64,000 bases of DNA from Actinomycetes bacterium (GTDB lineage Bacteria; Actinomycetota; Acidimicrobiia; Acidimicrobiales; CADCSY01), in NCBI GenBank assembly GCA_025464025.1, contig JAODBP010000260.1, positions 1 through 64,000 on the forward strand, given 5' to 3'. The position numbers and the translations under genes were made by a program. Shown piece after piece: positions 7,661 through 15,851 of the stretch. The notes below the pieces were generated by a model, which made no database searches, was not told the origin of the DNA, and saw nothing but the letters and a program-made list of their open reading frames with translations. The stretch's first letter is position 1. The number at the start of each line of letters is the position of its first letter.

Positions 7661-8416
7661 ATGGCACCGACCTTCCGACTCGACGACAAGGTGGCCGTGG
7701 TGACCGGGGCGAGCTCCGGCATCGGGGCCCGCTGCGCCCGCGCCCTCCACGAGGCCGGGGCGACCGTGGTCCTGGTGGCCCGCCGCCGGGACCGGCTCGA
7801 GGCGCTGGCCGCCGAGCTGCCCGGCGCCGTGGCCCTGCCCGCGGACCTGGCCGATCCCTCGACGGCCGGGGCCCTCGTGGCCGACGTCGTCGCCCGGTGC
7901 GGCCGGCTCGACGTGCTGGTGAGCGCGGCGGGCATCACCAACCCGATCCCGGCCACCAAGGAGACCCTGGAGCAGTTCCAGTCGGTGCTCAACGTGAACC
8001 TCGTCGCCCCGTTCACCCTGGCCCAGGCTGCGGTGGCGGCCATGCGGGAGGTCGGTGGCGGTTCGATCGTCAACATCTCGTCGGTGATCGCCGCGGTGAG
8101 CGAGCCGTCGATCCCCGAGGCCAGCTACGCGGCGTCGAAGGGCGGGCTGGCCAGCATGACCCGCGAGCTCGCCGTCCAGTGGGCCCGCTACGGCGTGCGG
8201 GTCAACTGCCTGGCGCCGGGTTGGTTCCCCACCGAGATGACCGAGGAGCTCACCGGGCACGAGGAGCGGTCGGCCCGCTTCACCTCTCGCATCCCGCTGG
8301 GCCGCTTCGGCGACCTCGAGGAGCTCGACGGGGCGCTCCTCCTGCTGGCCTCGCCGGCGGGCAGCTACATCACCGGCCAGACGATCGTGGTCGACGGCGG
8401 CACCTCCGTCATCTGA
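7661..8416 (+). CDS. SDR family oxidoreductase
   Basis: 251 aa. Cofactor site TGASSGIG (res about 15-22), catalytic Ser in NISS, YAASK, and a C-terminal IVVDGG. Arg residues following the second strand (ARRRDRL) suggest NADP(H) preference. A -10-like TAGCTT at 7646-7651 lies 9 bp before the ATG, so the transcript is probably leaderless. Neighbouring SDR and SnoaL genes on the same strand suggest one pathway. The substrate is not predictable. Confidence 0.88.
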   Translation: MAPTFRLDDKVAVVTGASSGIGARCARALHEAGATVVLVARRRDRLEALAAELPGAVALPADLADPSTAGALVADVVARCGRLDVLVSAAGITNPIPATKETLEQFQSVLNVNLVAPFTLAQAAVAAMREVGGGSIVNISSVIAAVSEPSIPEASYAASKGGLASMTRELAVQWARYGVRVNCLAPGWFPTEMTEELTGHEERSARFTSRIPLGRFGDLEELDGALLLLASPAGSYITGQTIVVDGGTSVI

Positions 8417-8430
8417 GCCAAGATCGGCCC

Positions 8431-8994
8431 ATGAACGACGCAGAGCTGAACCGGATCCTCGACGTGGCGCGCACGCCGGAGCGACCCCGCGAGACGCTGG
8501 AGGAGCGGGTGGCCCTCGTCGAGGACCACCGGGCCCTCACCGACCTGGTGATGCTCTACGGCTGGCTGTGCGACGCCCGACTGTGGGACGAGCTGCTCGA
8601 CAACTACACCGAGGACTTCGAGCGCACCCTGCTCGGCACGCTCGACGAGAAGGTGAAGGGCAAGGAGAACATCCGGCCCCTGTACGTCTCCCCCGTGCTG
8701 CCCCGCAGCGGCGACGCCAACAGCGGCCCGCCGCCCGCCTCGCAGATCAGCACCTACGAGCTGCGCCACCTGATCCACCCGCCGGTGGTGCGGGTCTCCG
8801 ACGACAACCAGAAGGCGACGGTCGCCGCCGTCTACAGCCTCGTGGTCAGCAGCGGCGACGGCCCGGCCTTCCGCCGGGGCGAGCACGAGGGCGGCTACGT
8901 CTTCGGCATGCGCCGCGAGGGCGGCCGCTGGATGTTCGAGTCGATGGTCGTGATCAGCGAGAACGCCCGCAACCCCATGTTCTCCGTTGCCTGA
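8431..8994 (+). CDS. SnoaL-like domain protein
   Basis: 187 aa with an NTF2/SnoaL-type domain: LTDLVMLYGWLCDARLW, then LLDNYTEDFERTL, and strands ending in GGRWMFESMVV. Proteins of this group accompany SDRs in steroid and aromatic catabolism as small dehydratase- or isomerase-like enzymes. ATG 8431 has CAAGAT 6 bp upstream (8419-8424), the leaderless pattern seen elsewhere. It overlaps the next SDR by 8 bp. It is not close in sequence to the SnoaL-like protein at 7199. Confidence 0.75.
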   Translation: MNDAELNRILDVARTPERPRETLEERVALVEDHRALTDLVMLYGWLCDARLWDELLDNYTEDFERTLLGTLDEKVKGKENIRPLYVSPVLPRSGDANSGPPPASQISTYELRHLIHPPVVRVSDDNQKATVAAVYSLVVSSGDGPAFRRGEHEGGYVFGMRREGGRWMFESMVVISENARNPMFSVA

Positions 8995-9745
8995 TCCCTT
9001 CTCGGGCGCTGAGCGGTTCGGAGGAAAGGTCGCGCTCGTCACCGGGGCGGCCCGCGGCATCGGCCGGGCCACCGCCACCCGGCTCCACGCCGAGGGCGCC
9101 ACCGTCGTGGTGAACGACGTCAACGAGGCCGGCATCGCCGAGGTCGTCGACGCGCTGGGGGAGCGGGCCGTGCCCGGCCTGGCCGACATCACCTCGGAGG
9201 CAGCCGTGGCTGACCTCGTGGCGCGGGTCGGGCCGGTCGACATCCTCGTGAACAACGCGGGCGGTGCCCTGCCCGGCGCGGCGTGGGCGTCGGCGCTCGA
9301 CTCGACCCTCGCCGACTGGGAGGGCTTCCTCGCCCTCAACCTCACCTCGGCCTTCCTGTGCTCCCGGGCCGTCCTGCCCGGGATGTTGGACAAGGGCCGG
9401 GGCCACATCGTCAGCGTGGGCTCGATCTCGGGCACCTACGGCCAGCGCAGCGGCGTGGGCTACGCCGCCGGCAAGGCCGGGCTCGAGGCGCTCGTCGCGT
9501 CCATCGCCAAGGACTTCGCCCCGCGGGGCATCTCGAGCAACGGGATCGTGGTCGGCAACGCGCCGTTCCCGACCCGTCCGGCCGAGCGCCAGCGCGAGCT
9601 CGACTCGTACGTGCACCTCGGGCGGGTCGGCCGCCACGACGAGTTCGCCGCCGCCATCGCCTTCCTCTGCTCGGAGGAGTCGTCGTACCTGTCCGGTGCC
9701 ATGGTGCCGGTCGACGGGGGGTTCCACCGCTCCAACCTGCTCTGA
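8987..9745 (+). CDS. SDR family oxidoreductase
   Basis: 252 aa from a TTG start at 8987, the only start compatible with the N-terminal strand. Cofactor site TGAARGIG (res about 19-26), NNAG, catalytic Ser in SVGSIS, YAAGK, and VDGG near the end. It is the third SDR within 4.4 kb. TTG initiation inside the preceding gene implies translational coupling with the SnoaL-like protein. The function is assigned only at family level. Confidence 0.85.
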   Translation: MPDPFSGAERFGGKVALVTGAARGIGRATATRLHAEGATVVVNDVNEAGIAEVVDALGERAVPGLADITSEAAVADLVARVGPVDILVNNAGGALPGAAWASALDSTLADWEGFLALNLTSAFLCSRAVLPGMLDKGRGHIVSVGSISGTYGQRSGVGYAAGKAGLEALVASIAKDFAPRGISSNGIVVGNAPFPTRPAERQRELDSYVHLGRVGRHDEFAAAIAFLCSEESSYLSGAMVPVDGGFHRSNLL

Positions 9746-9763
9746 ACGTGCGACGATGGTGCC

Positions 9764-9901
9764 GTGCGGTTCCTACGGCGTGCCCTGATGGCCCTTGGCG
9801 TCACCGGCATCATCGCTGGCGTGCTCCGACTTCGGGGCACCGGTGGCGTGCCGCCCCAGACGGGCGGGTGGCGGGAGCTCAGCGGGCCCGATCTGCGATG
9901 A
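9764..9901 (+). CDS. Small hypothetical protein, one membrane helix
   Basis: 45 codons from GTG 9764. The product starts MRFLRRALMALGVTG, with a positively charged N-terminus, one short hydrophobic segment (res about 8-20) and a hydrophilic tail. GACGAT 6 bp upstream (9752-9757) matches the local leaderless pattern. Its TGA overlaps the ATG of the next gene (ATGA), so it looks like a real coupled small gene. No family is recognised. Confidence 0.5.
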   Translation: MRFLRRALMALGVTGIIAGVLRLRGTGGVPPQTGGWRELSGPDLR

Positions 9902-10890
9902 GGGTGGCCGTGCTCGGGTCTGGCGCCGTCGGGGCTCGGGCCGCACGCCAGCTGGCGTCCACCGACACGGTGGAGCGCCTCGTCATCGCCGACGTCGACC
10001 CCGGCCGGGTCGCCGAGGCGGTGGGCTCGATCGCCGAGCCGGGCCGCGTGGTCGGGGGCTCGATCGATGCGTGGGCCGACGGTGCCGACGTCGGCGTGCT
10101 GGCCATGCCGGCCGGGGGCCACCGCGCCGCCGCCGAGCGGCTGCTCGAGCAGGGGCGCCACGTCGTCTCGGTGTCCGACGACGTCGACGACGTGCTCGGC
10201 CTCCTCGACCTCGACGCCGAGGCCCGGGTCCGTGGCTTGTCGGTGATCGCGGGCGCCGGCTTCGCCCCCGGGTTGACCTGCGTGCTCGCCGCCCACGCCG
10301 CCGCCACCTTCGACGCCGTCGACGAGATCCACGTGGCCAAGGTGGGCACGGCCGGTCCGGCCTGCGCCCGCGTCCACCACCGGGCCCTCACCGGCGAGGC
10401 CGTCGACTGGCGGGAGGGTGCGTGGCACCGCCGCCGAGCCGGCTCGGGCCGCGAGCTGGCCTGGTTCCCCGACCCGGTCGGTGGCCAGGACTGCTACCGC
10501 GCCAACCTCCCCGATGCCCGCCTCCTGCACGGGGCCTTCCCGGACGCCGAGCGGATCACCGCTCGCATGGGCGCGACCCGACGCGACCGCCTCACCGCCG
10601 GGTTGCCCATGCTTCGCAAGCCCCACCCCGAGGGCACGATCGGGGCCGTCCGGGTCGAGCTGCGGGGCCGGCGGGGCATCGCACGCGACATCGCCATCCT
10701 CGGTGCCATGGACCGCCCCGGCGTGGCGGCCGGGTGCGTCGCCGCCGTGGCCGCCGCGTTCGCGGCCGAGGGCGCCGTCCTGCGCCCGGGCGCAGGTGGG
10801 CTGGCCGAGCTGGTCGAGCCGGTGCCGTTCCTCGCCGAGCTGGCCCGGCGGGGCGTGCGAGCCGCCGTGTTCGACGGGATCCCGGCCTGA
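9898..10890 (+). CDS. Saccharopine-dehydrogenase-like NAD(P)-binding oxidoreductase
   Basis: 330 aa. The Rossmann fingerprint is VLGSGAVGARAARQL (res about 4-18), followed by an acidic residue after the second strand (IADVDP), then VLAMPAG, and a C-terminal domain with the GAGFAPGLTCVLA loop typical of saccharopine/homospermidine dehydrogenase relatives. It probably oxidises or reduces an amino-acid-like C-N compound; the exact substrate is unknown. It is coupled by ATGA to the small gene upstream and followed closely by a sigma factor gene of different function. Confidence 0.65.
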   Translation: MRVAVLGSGAVGARAARQLASTDTVERLVIADVDPGRVAEAVGSIAEPGRVVGGSIDAWADGADVGVLAMPAGGHRAAAERLLEQGRHVVSVSDDVDDVLGLLDLDAEARVRGLSVIAGAGFAPGLTCVLAAHAAATFDAVDEIHVAKVGTAGPACARVHHRALTGEAVDWREGAWHRRRAGSGRELAWFPDPVGGQDCYRANLPDARLLHGAFPDAERITARMGATRRDRLTAGLPMLRKPHPEGTIGAVRVELRGRRGIARDIAILGAMDRPGVAAGCVAAVAAAFAAEGAVLRPGAGGLAELVEPVPFLAELARRGVRAAVFDGIPA

Positions 10891-10907
10891 GCCCGAGCGA
10901 GCGTGGG

Positions 10908-11717
10908 ATGGACGAGCGAGCGGTCATCGAGCAGCACCTGCCGCTCGTCCGCCACATCGTCTTCCAGGTCGCGGTGCGGTTCCCCCGTCACGTCGACCGT
11001 GAGGAGCTGGCGCGCGCCGGCGCCCTCGGCCTGGTCGAGGCGGCCCAGCGCTACGACGGCGCCCGGGGGGTGCCGTTCGAGCGGTTCGCGGCCCAGCGGA
11101 TCCGGGGGGCGATCCTCGACGCCGTCCGCTCGGCCGACTGGGCGCCCCGGTCGGTGCGGACGCTGGCCCGCACGCTCGAGCAGACGAACCAGCAGCTGGC
11201 TTCGTCGCTCGGCCGACCCCCGACCATCGACGAGATGGCCGACGCCATGGCGACCACGCCCGACGAGGTGGCCCGCCTCCAGGACCGCATCCACCGATCG
11301 GTGGTGCTGGCCCTCGACCACCACCTGTCCGACGGGGAGGAGGAGGGGCAGACCCTCGGCGACACCGTCACCGACACCGGGCTCGAGCCGAGCGAGGCCC
11401 TCGAGCGCCGCGAGCTGCACGCTTACCTGCGCGACGCCGTCCAGCTCCTGCCCGAACGCCACCGGCTGGTGGTGATCGGCTACTTCCTGGAGGGTCGGAG
11501 CTCGGGCGAGCTCGGCCGGTTCCTCGGCATCACCGAGTCGCGCGTCTCCCAGCTCCGCTCGGAGGCGCTCGGCCTGCTGCGCGACGCCATCAACGCCCAG
11601 TACGACGAGGTGGCCGCGCCGGTCACCGGGCGCCGGGCGTCCCTGGCCGCCGCCCTCAGCGAGTCGTCGGCCTGGCGTGATCGCCTGAACGACGTGTCGA
11701 CCGGGCGGTCGCGCTAG
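10908..11717 (+). CDS. FliA/WhiG-type RNA polymerase sigma factor
   Basis: 269 aa with sigma-70 regions 2, 3 and 4. Region 2 has AGALGLVEAAQRYD and FERFAAQRIRGAILDAVRSADW, the FliA/WhiG signature. Region 3 has LASSLGRPPTIDEMA. Region 4 has LPERHRLVVIGYFLEGRSSGELG and ITESRVSQLRSEAL. The group directs motility or sporulation-type genes from sigma-28 promoters. An FlgN-like gene lies antiparallel directly after it, which favours a motility role, but no other flagellar gene is in the window. ATG 10908 is the first start after the preceding stop. Confidence 0.85.
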   Translation: MDERAVIEQHLPLVRHIVFQVAVRFPRHVDREELARAGALGLVEAAQRYDGARGVPFERFAAQRIRGAILDAVRSADWAPRSVRTLARTLEQTNQQLASSLGRPPTIDEMADAMATTPDEVARLQDRIHRSVVLALDHHLSDGEEEGQTLGDTVTDTGLEPSEALERRELHAYLRDAVQLLPERHRLVVIGYFLEGRSSGELGRFLGITESRVSQLRSEALGLLRDAINAQYDEVAAPVTGRRASLAAALSESSAWRDRLNDVSTGRSR

Positions 11718-12235
11718 CCGAGGAACGCGACCAGCGACGGCAGCATGAGCCGGGCGCTGGCGGTGAGCACGGCTTCGTACCCGGCGGCCATGATCTCGCG
11801 GTCGAGGTCGTCGACCGGGGCGACGGGCCGGCGGCGGGGCGCCGAGCCGACGGCGACGAGCTGCCGGCCCCGCACCCGGGCCAGGCCGTGCTCGGCCAGC
11901 TCGGTCGTGGCCTCCATCGCGGCGCCGACCTCGGCCGCAAGCTTGCCGATGGCGACGCGGTGGTCGTGGAGGATGGCGTCGAGCGGCGACGGGGCGTTGG
12001 CGGCCAGCTCGCGGAGGGTGCGGCCCTCGGCGAGCGGTTCGAGCAGGGCTCGCGTCAGCTCGACCTCGCGCACCGCCTCGGCGGCGGCCTCGACGTCGCG
12101 GGCCGCCAGGTGCAGGAACCGCGACTCACCGGTGGCGAGGAGGCCGCGCGCCTCGAGCAGCCGGAACAGGAGGTTGCCGAGAACGTGCCGTTCCCGTCCG
12201 AGCACCGCGAGCAGTTCGTCCACCGGTTCATCCAT
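11714..12235 (-). CDS. FlgN-like helical protein (tentative flagellar export chaperone)
   Basis: 173 aa, almost wholly helical, with heptad-like Leu spacing (LLAVLGRERHVLGNLLF, LLEARGLLATGESRFL). Length and the N-terminal pattern of an early E-R pair then L-x-x-L-L-x-x-x fit FlgN, the chaperone for hook-associated flagellar proteins. The C-terminal 50 residues carry a PRRRPVAP linker and one more helix. It overlaps the FliA-type sigma gene by 4 bp tail to tail. The similarity is judged by eye and is weak; a generic helical protein is the alternative. Confidence 0.45.
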   Translation of the reverse strand: MDEPVDELLAVLGRERHVLGNLLFRLLEARGLLATGESRFLHLAARDVEAAAEAVREVELTRALLEPLAEGRTLRELAANAPSPLDAILHDHRVAIGKLAAEVGAAMEATTELAEHGLARVRGRQLVAVGSAPRRRPVAPVDDLDREIMAAGYEAVLTASARLMLPSLVAFLG

Positions 12236-12289
12236 CGGCCGGGATCCTGCCCACGTGAGCGCGGTTCCATGGACACGTCTGAGTAAGTG

Positions 12290-12304
12290 TGTAATCTTGT
12301 AATC
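12290..12304 (+). promoter_or_regulatory. Direct repeat TGTAATC x2 overlapping the -10 region
   Basis: TGTAATC occurs at 12290-12296 and 12298-12304, ending exactly at the ATG of the next gene. The first copy contains a good -10 hexamer (TGTAAT) 9 bp before the start; the second would block it if bound. This is an AT-rich island in very GC-rich DNA and could be an autoregulatory site for the small protein encoded downstream. Confidence 0.5.
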
Positions 12305-12805
12305 ATGACGACCGAGATCGCCGGCTGGTTCGCCGGCCGCATCCCCGACGGGTGGTTCACCGCGGCACCCGAGGTGCACGTCGACCGGGAGGAGATCGTC
12401 GTGCTCGGCGCCCTCGACGCCCCGGCCACCAAGGGCGGGGCCGAGGCCAAGGACGCGGCGTGCCTGGCCCGGGCCACCCGGTTCCGGGAGGAGACGCGCG
12501 ACGCCCGGGTGCGGGTGGCCGAGGAGGCCGAGCACCGGTTCGGGCGCAAGGTGTCCTGGGGGGTGGAGGTCGGGGGCGAGCGCTACCTCTTCACCCACGC
12601 CGCCGTCCCGGTCATGACCCGCCTGCGCTTCGGCGAGCGGGCCGTGCTCGACACCCTGATCGACGCCGGCGTGGCCCGGAGCCGGAGCGAGGCGCTGGCC
12701 TGGTGCGTGCGGTTGGTCGAGCGCCACCAGGGCGAGTGGATCGGTCAGCTCCGTGACGCCCTCGCCCACGTGGCCGAGGCGAGGTCGGCCGGACCCGACC
12801 TCTAG
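12305..12805 (+). CDS. Hypothetical protein with ribbon-helix-helix-like C-terminal half
   Basis: 166 aa. The first 60 residues carry a strand-rich segment (DREEIVVLGALDAP). Residues about 75-100 form charged helix and strands (RFGRKVSWGVEVGGERYLF). The C-terminus has a strand followed by a helix-turn-helix-like stretch (AGVARSRSEALAWCVRLV) resembling Arc/MetJ-type regulators. No exact family is recognised. Divergent from the FlgN-like gene, and with a 7-bp direct repeat abutting the start codon, it may be a small regulator. ATG 12305 is preferred to GTG 12287 because the repeat/-10 lies between them. Confidence 0.5.
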   Translation: MTTEIAGWFAGRIPDGWFTAAPEVHVDREEIVVLGALDAPATKGGAEAKDAACLARATRFREETRDARVRVAEEAEHRFGRKVSWGVEVGGERYLFTHAAVPVMTRLRFGERAVLDTLIDAGVARSRSEALAWCVRLVERHQGEWIGQLRDALAHVAEARSAGPDL

Positions 12806-12837
12806 GCACGGCGCCGTGCCGGGCGTAGGGTCCGGCC

Positions 12838-14064
12838 ATGCTGCGCAGGGGGGCGCTCGCACTGCTGGTCGTCGCGCTGTTGGCGACCAGCTGCGGGGAC
12901 GACGCGAAGGAACCGGGGCGGACCGGGGACGCGGCCGCCGCGGCGGAGACCGGGCCGCAGGAGTACACGGGGAGCGTCGACGGCTTCTACGTGCCACCCG
13001 ACCCGCTGCCGGCCGGCCAGCACGGCGACCTGCTCCGCTACCAGCGGCTCGACACCGAGGTCGACGGAGCCATCGCCTACCGGATCCTCTACCTGTCCAC
13101 GTCGGTGAAGGGGAAGCCGATCGCGGTGAGCGGCGTGGCCGCCCTCCCGACGGCCGCCGGCGACGACCGGCCCGTGCTGTCGTGGGCCCACGGCACCACC
13201 GGCATCGCCGACGAGTGCGCGCCGTCGAAGCAGCCGCTCGAGGGGCTGGAGGCGCAGCTGCTCGGGCCGTTCCTGAAGGAAGGCTGGATCGTCGCCGCCA
13301 CCGACTACGAGGGGCTCGGCACGCCCGGTCGCCACCCGTACATCGCCGGCATCAGCGAGGGTCGTGGCACGCTCGACGCGGTGCGGGCCGCGAAGCAGCT
13401 GCCCGACGCGCGGGGCGGCCACGACACCATCGTGTGGGGCCACAGCCAGGGCGGTCACGCCGCCATGTTCGCCAACCAGCTCGCCGCCACATGGACGCCC
13501 GAGCTCAAGCTCGACGGCACCGTCGCCGGCGCTCCGCCCAGCGAGCTGCTGCTGATCGCCGCCGCCCTGAAGGGCGGCAACTTCCAGGGCTACCTGGCCA
13601 TGGTGGCCGCCGGCCTCAACGCCGCCTACCCCGAGGCCAAGCTCGACCAGGTCATCACGCCGAAGGGGCTCGCCCAGATCCACGTGGTCGACGAGGGCTG
13701 CACCGACGAGATCTTCAAGGTCTACAACACGCTCCCCTACGACGAGTTCTCGGCCGGCGACCCCGCAGTCGTCGAGCCGTGGAAGTCGATCCTCGAGGAG
13801 AACGACCCCGGCCACGCCAAGACCGACTCGCCGATCCTGATCATCCACGGCGAGGCCGACGAGCAGATCCCCCCCATCGCCAGCGAGCTGCTGTTCAAGC
13901 GGCTGTGCGGGCTGGGCCAGGTGATCGAGCGCCGGACGTACCCCGGCATGCACCACGCCGAGGTCATCATCCCGTCGTTCCCCGACATGCTCACGTGGAT
14001 GAAGGACCGGGTGGCCGGGAAGCCAGCGGTCAGCGGGTGCCCGGCTTCGTCGCCCGCAGGCTGA
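12838..14064 (+). CDS. Secreted lipoprotein, secretory lipase/esterase (LIP family)
   Basis: 408 aa. The N-terminus is a lipoprotein signal: charged start, hydrophobic helix, then lipobox LLATSC with the lipidated Cys around residue 20. The mature part is an alpha/beta hydrolase of the secretory lipase group: GHSQGG nucleophile elbow, ILIIHGEADEQIPP acid-loop region, and PGMHHAEV supplying the catalytic His. It likely hydrolyses esters at the cell surface. A -10-like TAGGGT (12826-12831) lies 6 bp before the ATG. Its 3' end overlaps the convergent methyltransferase by 35 bp. Confidence 0.85.
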   Translation: MLRRGALALLVVALLATSCGDDAKEPGRTGDAAAAAETGPQEYTGSVDGFYVPPDPLPAGQHGDLLRYQRLDTEVDGAIAYRILYLSTSVKGKPIAVSGVAALPTAAGDDRPVLSWAHGTTGIADECAPSKQPLEGLEAQLLGPFLKEGWIVAATDYEGLGTPGRHPYIAGISEGRGTLDAVRAAKQLPDARGGHDTIVWGHSQGGHAAMFANQLAATWTPELKLDGTVAGAPPSELLLIAAALKGGNFQGYLAMVAAGLNAAYPEAKLDQVITPKGLAQIHVVDEGCTDEIFKVYNTLPYDEFSAGDPAVVEPWKSILEENDPGHAKTDSPILIIHGEADEQIPPIASELLFKRLCGLGQVIERRTYPGMHHAEVIIPSFPDMLTWMKDRVAGKPAVSGCPASSPAG

Positions 14065-14818
14065 ACGAGAGCGGCAGGTCGGAGCCCGGTCGGCGGTAGA
14101 GGCCGTCGTCGCCGCGCTCGAGGGTGCTGGCCATGGCCCAGGTGAGGCCGTCGTGTTCGTGGAGCCAGTCGAGGTGGAGCCCGGCGCCGGCGACGGCGGT
14201 GGCGATCTCGCCCAGCCCGTGGCTGTACTCGTGCGTGATCGTGTTCGTCCGCACGACCGACGAGTCCATGTAGTCGCCCTGCTCGTCGAACGTCACGTGC
14301 TGGGAGCCGCCGTAGGGCAGCTCGGGGTAGGCGAGGCTGAGGGCGTAGGGGTGGCCCTCGGCGAGGTAGAGCCAACCGCCCGGTCGCAGCAGCGACGCCA
14401 CGATGCCAGCCCACTCGTCGAGATCGGGCAGCCAGACCAACGCGCCCCAGGTGGCGAACACGCCGTCGAAGTCGCCGTCGAGCGCGGCCCGGGCGTCCTG
14501 CACCGTCGACTCCACGAACGTGGCGGCGATGCCGAGCTCGACGGCGAGCGAGCGGGCCCGGGCGATGGCTTCGGGGGAGAAGTCGAGGCCGACCACCTCG
14601 GCGCCGCGACGGGCGAGCGAGAGGGTGTCGGGACCGATGTGGCACTGGAGGTGGCAGACGCGCTGGCCGGACAGGTCGGCCGGCAGCTCGGCCGCCTCGA
14701 TCGGGTGGAGGGTGCTCCCGCCGGCCCGCAGCAACCCCAGGTCGTAGGTCCGCTCGAAGTGGTCGACGGCGGCCTCGTCCCACCAGGCCCGGTTCACCTC
14801 GATGCGCTCGTCGGCCAT
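14030..14818 (-). CDS. Class I SAM-dependent methyltransferase
   Basis: 262 aa. Motif I is degenerate but recognisable (VCHLQCHIGPDTLSLA), followed by EVVGLDFSPEAI, and motif IV region DGVFATWGALVWLPDL. The N-terminal NRAWWDEAAVDHF is typical of a common actinobacterial methyltransferase group of unknown substrate. A -10-like TAGCGT on the minus strand (14825-14830) lies 6 bp before the ATG. It is divergent from the membrane protein gene at 14850. Confidence 0.8.
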   Translation of the reverse strand: MADERIEVNRAWWDEAAVDHFERTYDLGLLRAGGSTLHPIEAAELPADLSGQRVCHLQCHIGPDTLSLARRGAEVVGLDFSPEAIARARSLAVELGIAATFVESTVQDARAALDGDFDGVFATWGALVWLPDLDEWAGIVASLLRPGGWLYLAEGHPYALSLAYPELPYGGSQHVTFDEQGDYMDSSVVRTNTITHEYSHGLGEIATAVAGAGLHLDWLHEHDGLTWAMASTLERGDDGLYRRPGSDLPLSFSLRATKPGTR

Positions 14819-14849
14819 GGCGGCACGCTAGGCGGGGTACCCCAGGCCG

Positions 14850-15851
14850 ATGCGGCGAGTTCCGGCCCTCGATCGCCTGCGGGCCGCCGCCCTCCTGCTC
14901 ATGCTGGTGCAGCACCTGACCGAGTGGCTGCACGGCGACCCGCGCGCCGTGCTGCCCGGTTGGGAGGGTTTCGTGGTGACCGACGTCTGCGCGCCCGCCT
15001 TCACCGTGGCGGCCGGGGCGTCGGCCGTGCTGATGGCCGAGGCCATGCGGCGGAAGGGCCGGCGACTGATCGATGTCACCGTCGTCCGGCGGTACGGGCT
15101 CCTGGTGCCGCTCGGCTTCGCCATCCACTGGATCCTGTGGGGCGACCCGCTGTCGTGGGGCGTGCTCGAGACGCTCGGCATCGTCGTGGTGGTGTCGACG
15201 CTGTTGGCCCGCCGGGTTCCGGTCGGCAGGCTGGCGGCGGTGGCCGGCGTCGCCCTCGTCGTCGGTCCGCTGGTGGCCGAGCGGATGGCGGGCGACGACC
15301 TGGTGACCCGCATCCTCGGGCCCGGCTTCCCTCTGGTGACCTACCTGGGCTTCGCGGTCGTCGGCGCAGTCGCGGCCCGGCTGGTGCTCGGCGGGCGGGA
15401 CCGGGTGCCCGAGGCGCTGGTGCTCGGCGCGCTGCTCGCCGCCGTCGTGGCCGTCGAGCTCGCTCGGGGTGTGCCACCCGACCGCCACCCCGGCACGTTC
15501 GTCGGCTTCGTGGTGCCGGGGCTGGCCGGGACGCTGCTCCTGTACGGCGCCCTCGGCCGGTGGTCGCCGCCCCGATGGGCAGAGGCGGTGCTCGGACCGG
15601 CGGCGGCCCACACCCTCGGGATCTTCGTCGGCCAGTACGCCGTCTACTGGGTCCTGCGGGCAACGGGGTCGCTGCACACCATCGCGGCCGGCCCGGCCGT
15701 CGCCCTCGCCGTCGGAGGCGCCGTCGCTCTCACGCTGGTGTCGCCGTTCGTGCCGCCCCTGCCCTGGTCACCCCGGACGGGGTGGTCCCGGAGCTACGCC
15801 CCGAAGACCTCGGCCAGCACCTCGGGGACGGGCCGGTCGAGCTGGCCGTAG
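14850..15851 (+). CDS. Multi-pass membrane protein, DUF1624/acyltransferase-3-like
   Basis: 333 aa with about nine or ten hydrophobic helices. The N-terminus RVPALDRLRAAALLLMLVQHL matches the LDxxRgxA...M...H pattern of heparan-alpha-glucosaminide N-acetyltransferase-like and acyltransferase-3 membrane proteins, which move acyl groups to sugars across the membrane. The last 19 codons overlap the convergent ligC gene and are hydrophilic, so the 3' end is less certain than the helical core. Only family-level function is offered. Confidence 0.65.
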   Translation: MRRVPALDRLRAAALLLMLVQHLTEWLHGDPRAVLPGWEGFVVTDVCAPAFTVAAGASAVLMAEAMRRKGRRLIDVTVVRRYGLLVPLGFAIHWILWGDPLSWGVLETLGIVVVVSTLLARRVPVGRLAAVAGVALVVGPLVAERMAGDDLVTRILGPGFPLVTYLGFAVVGAVAARLVLGGRDRVPEALVLGALLAAVVAVELARGVPPDRHPGTFVGFVVPGLAGTLLLYGALGRWSPPRWAEAVLGPAAAHTLGIFVGQYAVYWVLRATGSLHTIAAGPAVALAVGGAVALTLVSPFVPPLPWSPRTGWSRSYAPKTSASTSGTGRSSWP

